Assembly: GCA_003158895.1 (NCBI GenBank)
Contig: PMLO01000173.1
Coordinates: forward strand, 1 to 6,988
From: Propionibacteriaceae bacterium
GTDB lineage: Bacteria > Actinomycetota > Actinomycetes > Propionibacteriales > Propionibacteriaceae
Direction: 5' to 3'
DNA: 6,988 nt
Shown in pieces: positions 6,801 to 6,988 of this stretch. The notes under the pieces are model-generated. The model searched no databases and had not been told where the DNA came from. It saw nothing but the letters and a program-made list of their open reading frames with translations. The translations under genes were made by a program, and so were the position numbers. Position 1 is the stretch's first letter, and every line of letters starts with the position of its first letter.

Positions 6801-6988
6801 AGAAGTCGATCCGTACAGGGTGCTCCTCGGTCGGGCAGAAGAGGTCGACGATGCCGCCACGTACGGCGAACTCGCCACGGTGCTCGACGAGGACGACCCG
6901 GACGTACGCGGCGTCGCCCAGGTCCCGCGCCAGCTCCGTGGGGTCGTAGTCCTCGCCGACCGTGACCGTGACCGGTCGCATGTCGCCG
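3820..6988 (-). CDS. mfd: Transcription-repair coupling factor Mfd, N-terminus beyond the window edge
   Basis: Mfd binds RNA polymerase stalled at lesions, pushes it off the DNA with its ATP-driven translocase and recruits UvrA for nucleotide excision repair. Counting from the Met at 6981 (an internal residue), the order is: UvrB-like UvrA-interaction region (VEHRGEFAVRGGIVDLF, ~32-48, then FFGDTVEEIRVF); variable domain (~100-370); CarD-like polymerase-interacting domain (GDPIVHEHHGVGRY, 379-392); translocase with Walker A GDVGYGKT (531-538), DEEQ (632-635), SATPIPRT (658-665), VEAGLDIS (from 774) and QLRGRVGR (801-808); and the C-terminal TRCF domain (~900-1000). All motifs look intact. Family members have ~1150-1200 residues, so about 100-150 are missing to the right; the frame stays open through the edge, so the Met at 6981 is not the true start. 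It heads an operon with the lipoprotein and mazG. Confidence 0.97.
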   Translation of the reverse strand, partial: GDMRPVTVTVGEDYDPTELARDLGDAAYVRVVLVEHRGEFAVRGGIVDLFCPTEEHPVRIDFFGDTVEEIRVFAVADQRSGDTTRDHVVAYPCRELLLTPEVRERARLLGEAHPELLDMVDRIASGHAVEGMEALAPALVDGLELLVDVVPADTLVLVCDPELVRSRAGDLEATSQEFLAASWAASAGGGQAPIDLGAAAYQPFADVRGHALGRGLSWWSLSPYAAAPDEEYSPLESEDGELIDLSAIDVTGVDSRTVPARAVESWRGDTEAAVADLREAVAQGLTVVLTAEGHGLVTRLFEMLTEQGIGATKVEDVAAAPQQGIVTITTAPFAHGFRLDSVGLRLYTANDLAGQQVADKAGRRLPSRRKKQIDPLELATGDPIVHEHHGVGRYVELVQRTVAGATREYLVIDYAPSKRGQANDRLYVPMDQLDLVTRYVGGEAPALDKMGGADWNKRKSRARKAVRQIAAELIKLYAARQASRGFAFSPDTPWQRELEDAFTYVETPDQLVCIDEVKRDMERVVPMDRLVCGDVGYGKTEIAVRAAFKAVQDGKQVAVLVPTTLLVQQHQATFSDRYASFPVTVASLSRFQTDAEVKATLAGIADGKVDVVVGTHRLLSSEVKFHDLGLVVIDEEQRFGVEHKEQLKKLRLDVDVLAMSATPIPRTLEMAITGIREMSVIATPPEERHPVLTFAGSYDERQVTAAIRRELAREGQVFFIHNRVQSIDRTAKQIAELVPEARVAMAHGQMSERELEQVMVDFWERRTDVLVSTTIVEAGLDISTANTLLIERADLLGLSQLHQLRGRVGRGRDRGYAYFFYPPEKALTENAHGRLATMAAHTDLGSGMAIALKDLEIRGAGNLLGGEQSGHIADVGFDLYLRLVGEAVEEFRGDAPEPEADMRIELPVEAHLPVEYIESERLRLEMYKRLAEVRTVEDLDAVTGELQDRYGVAPEPVQALLAVASFRLLCRLHGVTEVVCGPSTVRFAPAGLLDSRELRLTRLYPGTIIKDTQILVPRPTTGSMPKRAVDGLGLIEWASQVVTNVYETTQAASVV

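Noticed and set aside
6979..6981. ATG at 6981 as the true start of mfd
   Set aside because: The frame is open to the window edge and the family has another 100-150 N-terminal residues, including the start of the UvrB-like module, so this Met is internal.
1..6988. Defence system, prophage, CRISPR array or biosynthetic cluster
   Set aside because: No nuclease, integrase, toxin-antitoxin pair, spaced repeats or modular enzymes are visible; apart from the ABC cassette all genes are housekeeping.

Overview
The window comes from a high-GC Gram-positive bacterium, most likely an actinobacterium (Nocardioidaceae/Propionibacteriales-like; this is an inference from gene content, protein style and GC-rich codons, not from a marker gene). 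Everything visible is chromosomal. I see no transposase, integrase, CRISPR array, tRNA or rRNA.

Layout: (1) positions 1-338, minus strand, the first ~112 codons of enolase (eno), running off the left edge. (2) Positions 339-676, a divergent intergenic region with a probable eno promoter facing left and a probable promoter plus a 23-bp imperfect palindrome facing right. (3) Positions 677-2639, plus strand, a tightly coupled three-gene cassette: a 92-aa two-helix membrane protein of the PLDc_N family, an ABC-2-type ATPase (312 aa) and a membrane permease (250 aa). Both junctions are 4-base ATGA overlaps. The order resembles yxlE-yxlF-yxlG of the Bacillus subtilis sigY operon, but no sigma or anti-sigma gene is present. 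(4) Positions 2641-3267, minus strand, a MazG-type nucleotide pyrophosphohydrolase, convergent with the permease and separated from it by one base. (5) Positions 3272-3796, minus strand, a 174-aa lipoprotein with a SurA-N-like start. (6) Positions 3820-6988, minus strand, mfd (transcription-repair coupling factor), lacking only its N-terminal part beyond the right edge.

Reading on the minus strand, mfd, lipoprotein and mazG form an operon (gaps of 23 and 4 nt), with eno further downstream. mfd, mazG and eno lie close together in many actinobacteria (for example M. tuberculosis Rv1020-Rv1023), so the main architectural point is that the exporter cassette sits in the opposite orientation inside an otherwise familiar housekeeping block. 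mfd and mazG are both genome-maintenance genes: Mfd removes stalled RNA polymerase and recruits UvrA, and MazG hydrolyses aberrant or excess NTPs. The cassette is a separate unit, probably a small exporter or envelope-stress/immunity-type ABC system with an unknown substrate.

I did not find a clearly new biological system. The items most worth a second look are the stand-alone PLDc_N/ABC triad with an operator-like palindrome over its predicted transcription start, the degenerate second half of MazG, and the excess of GTAC tetranucleotides.
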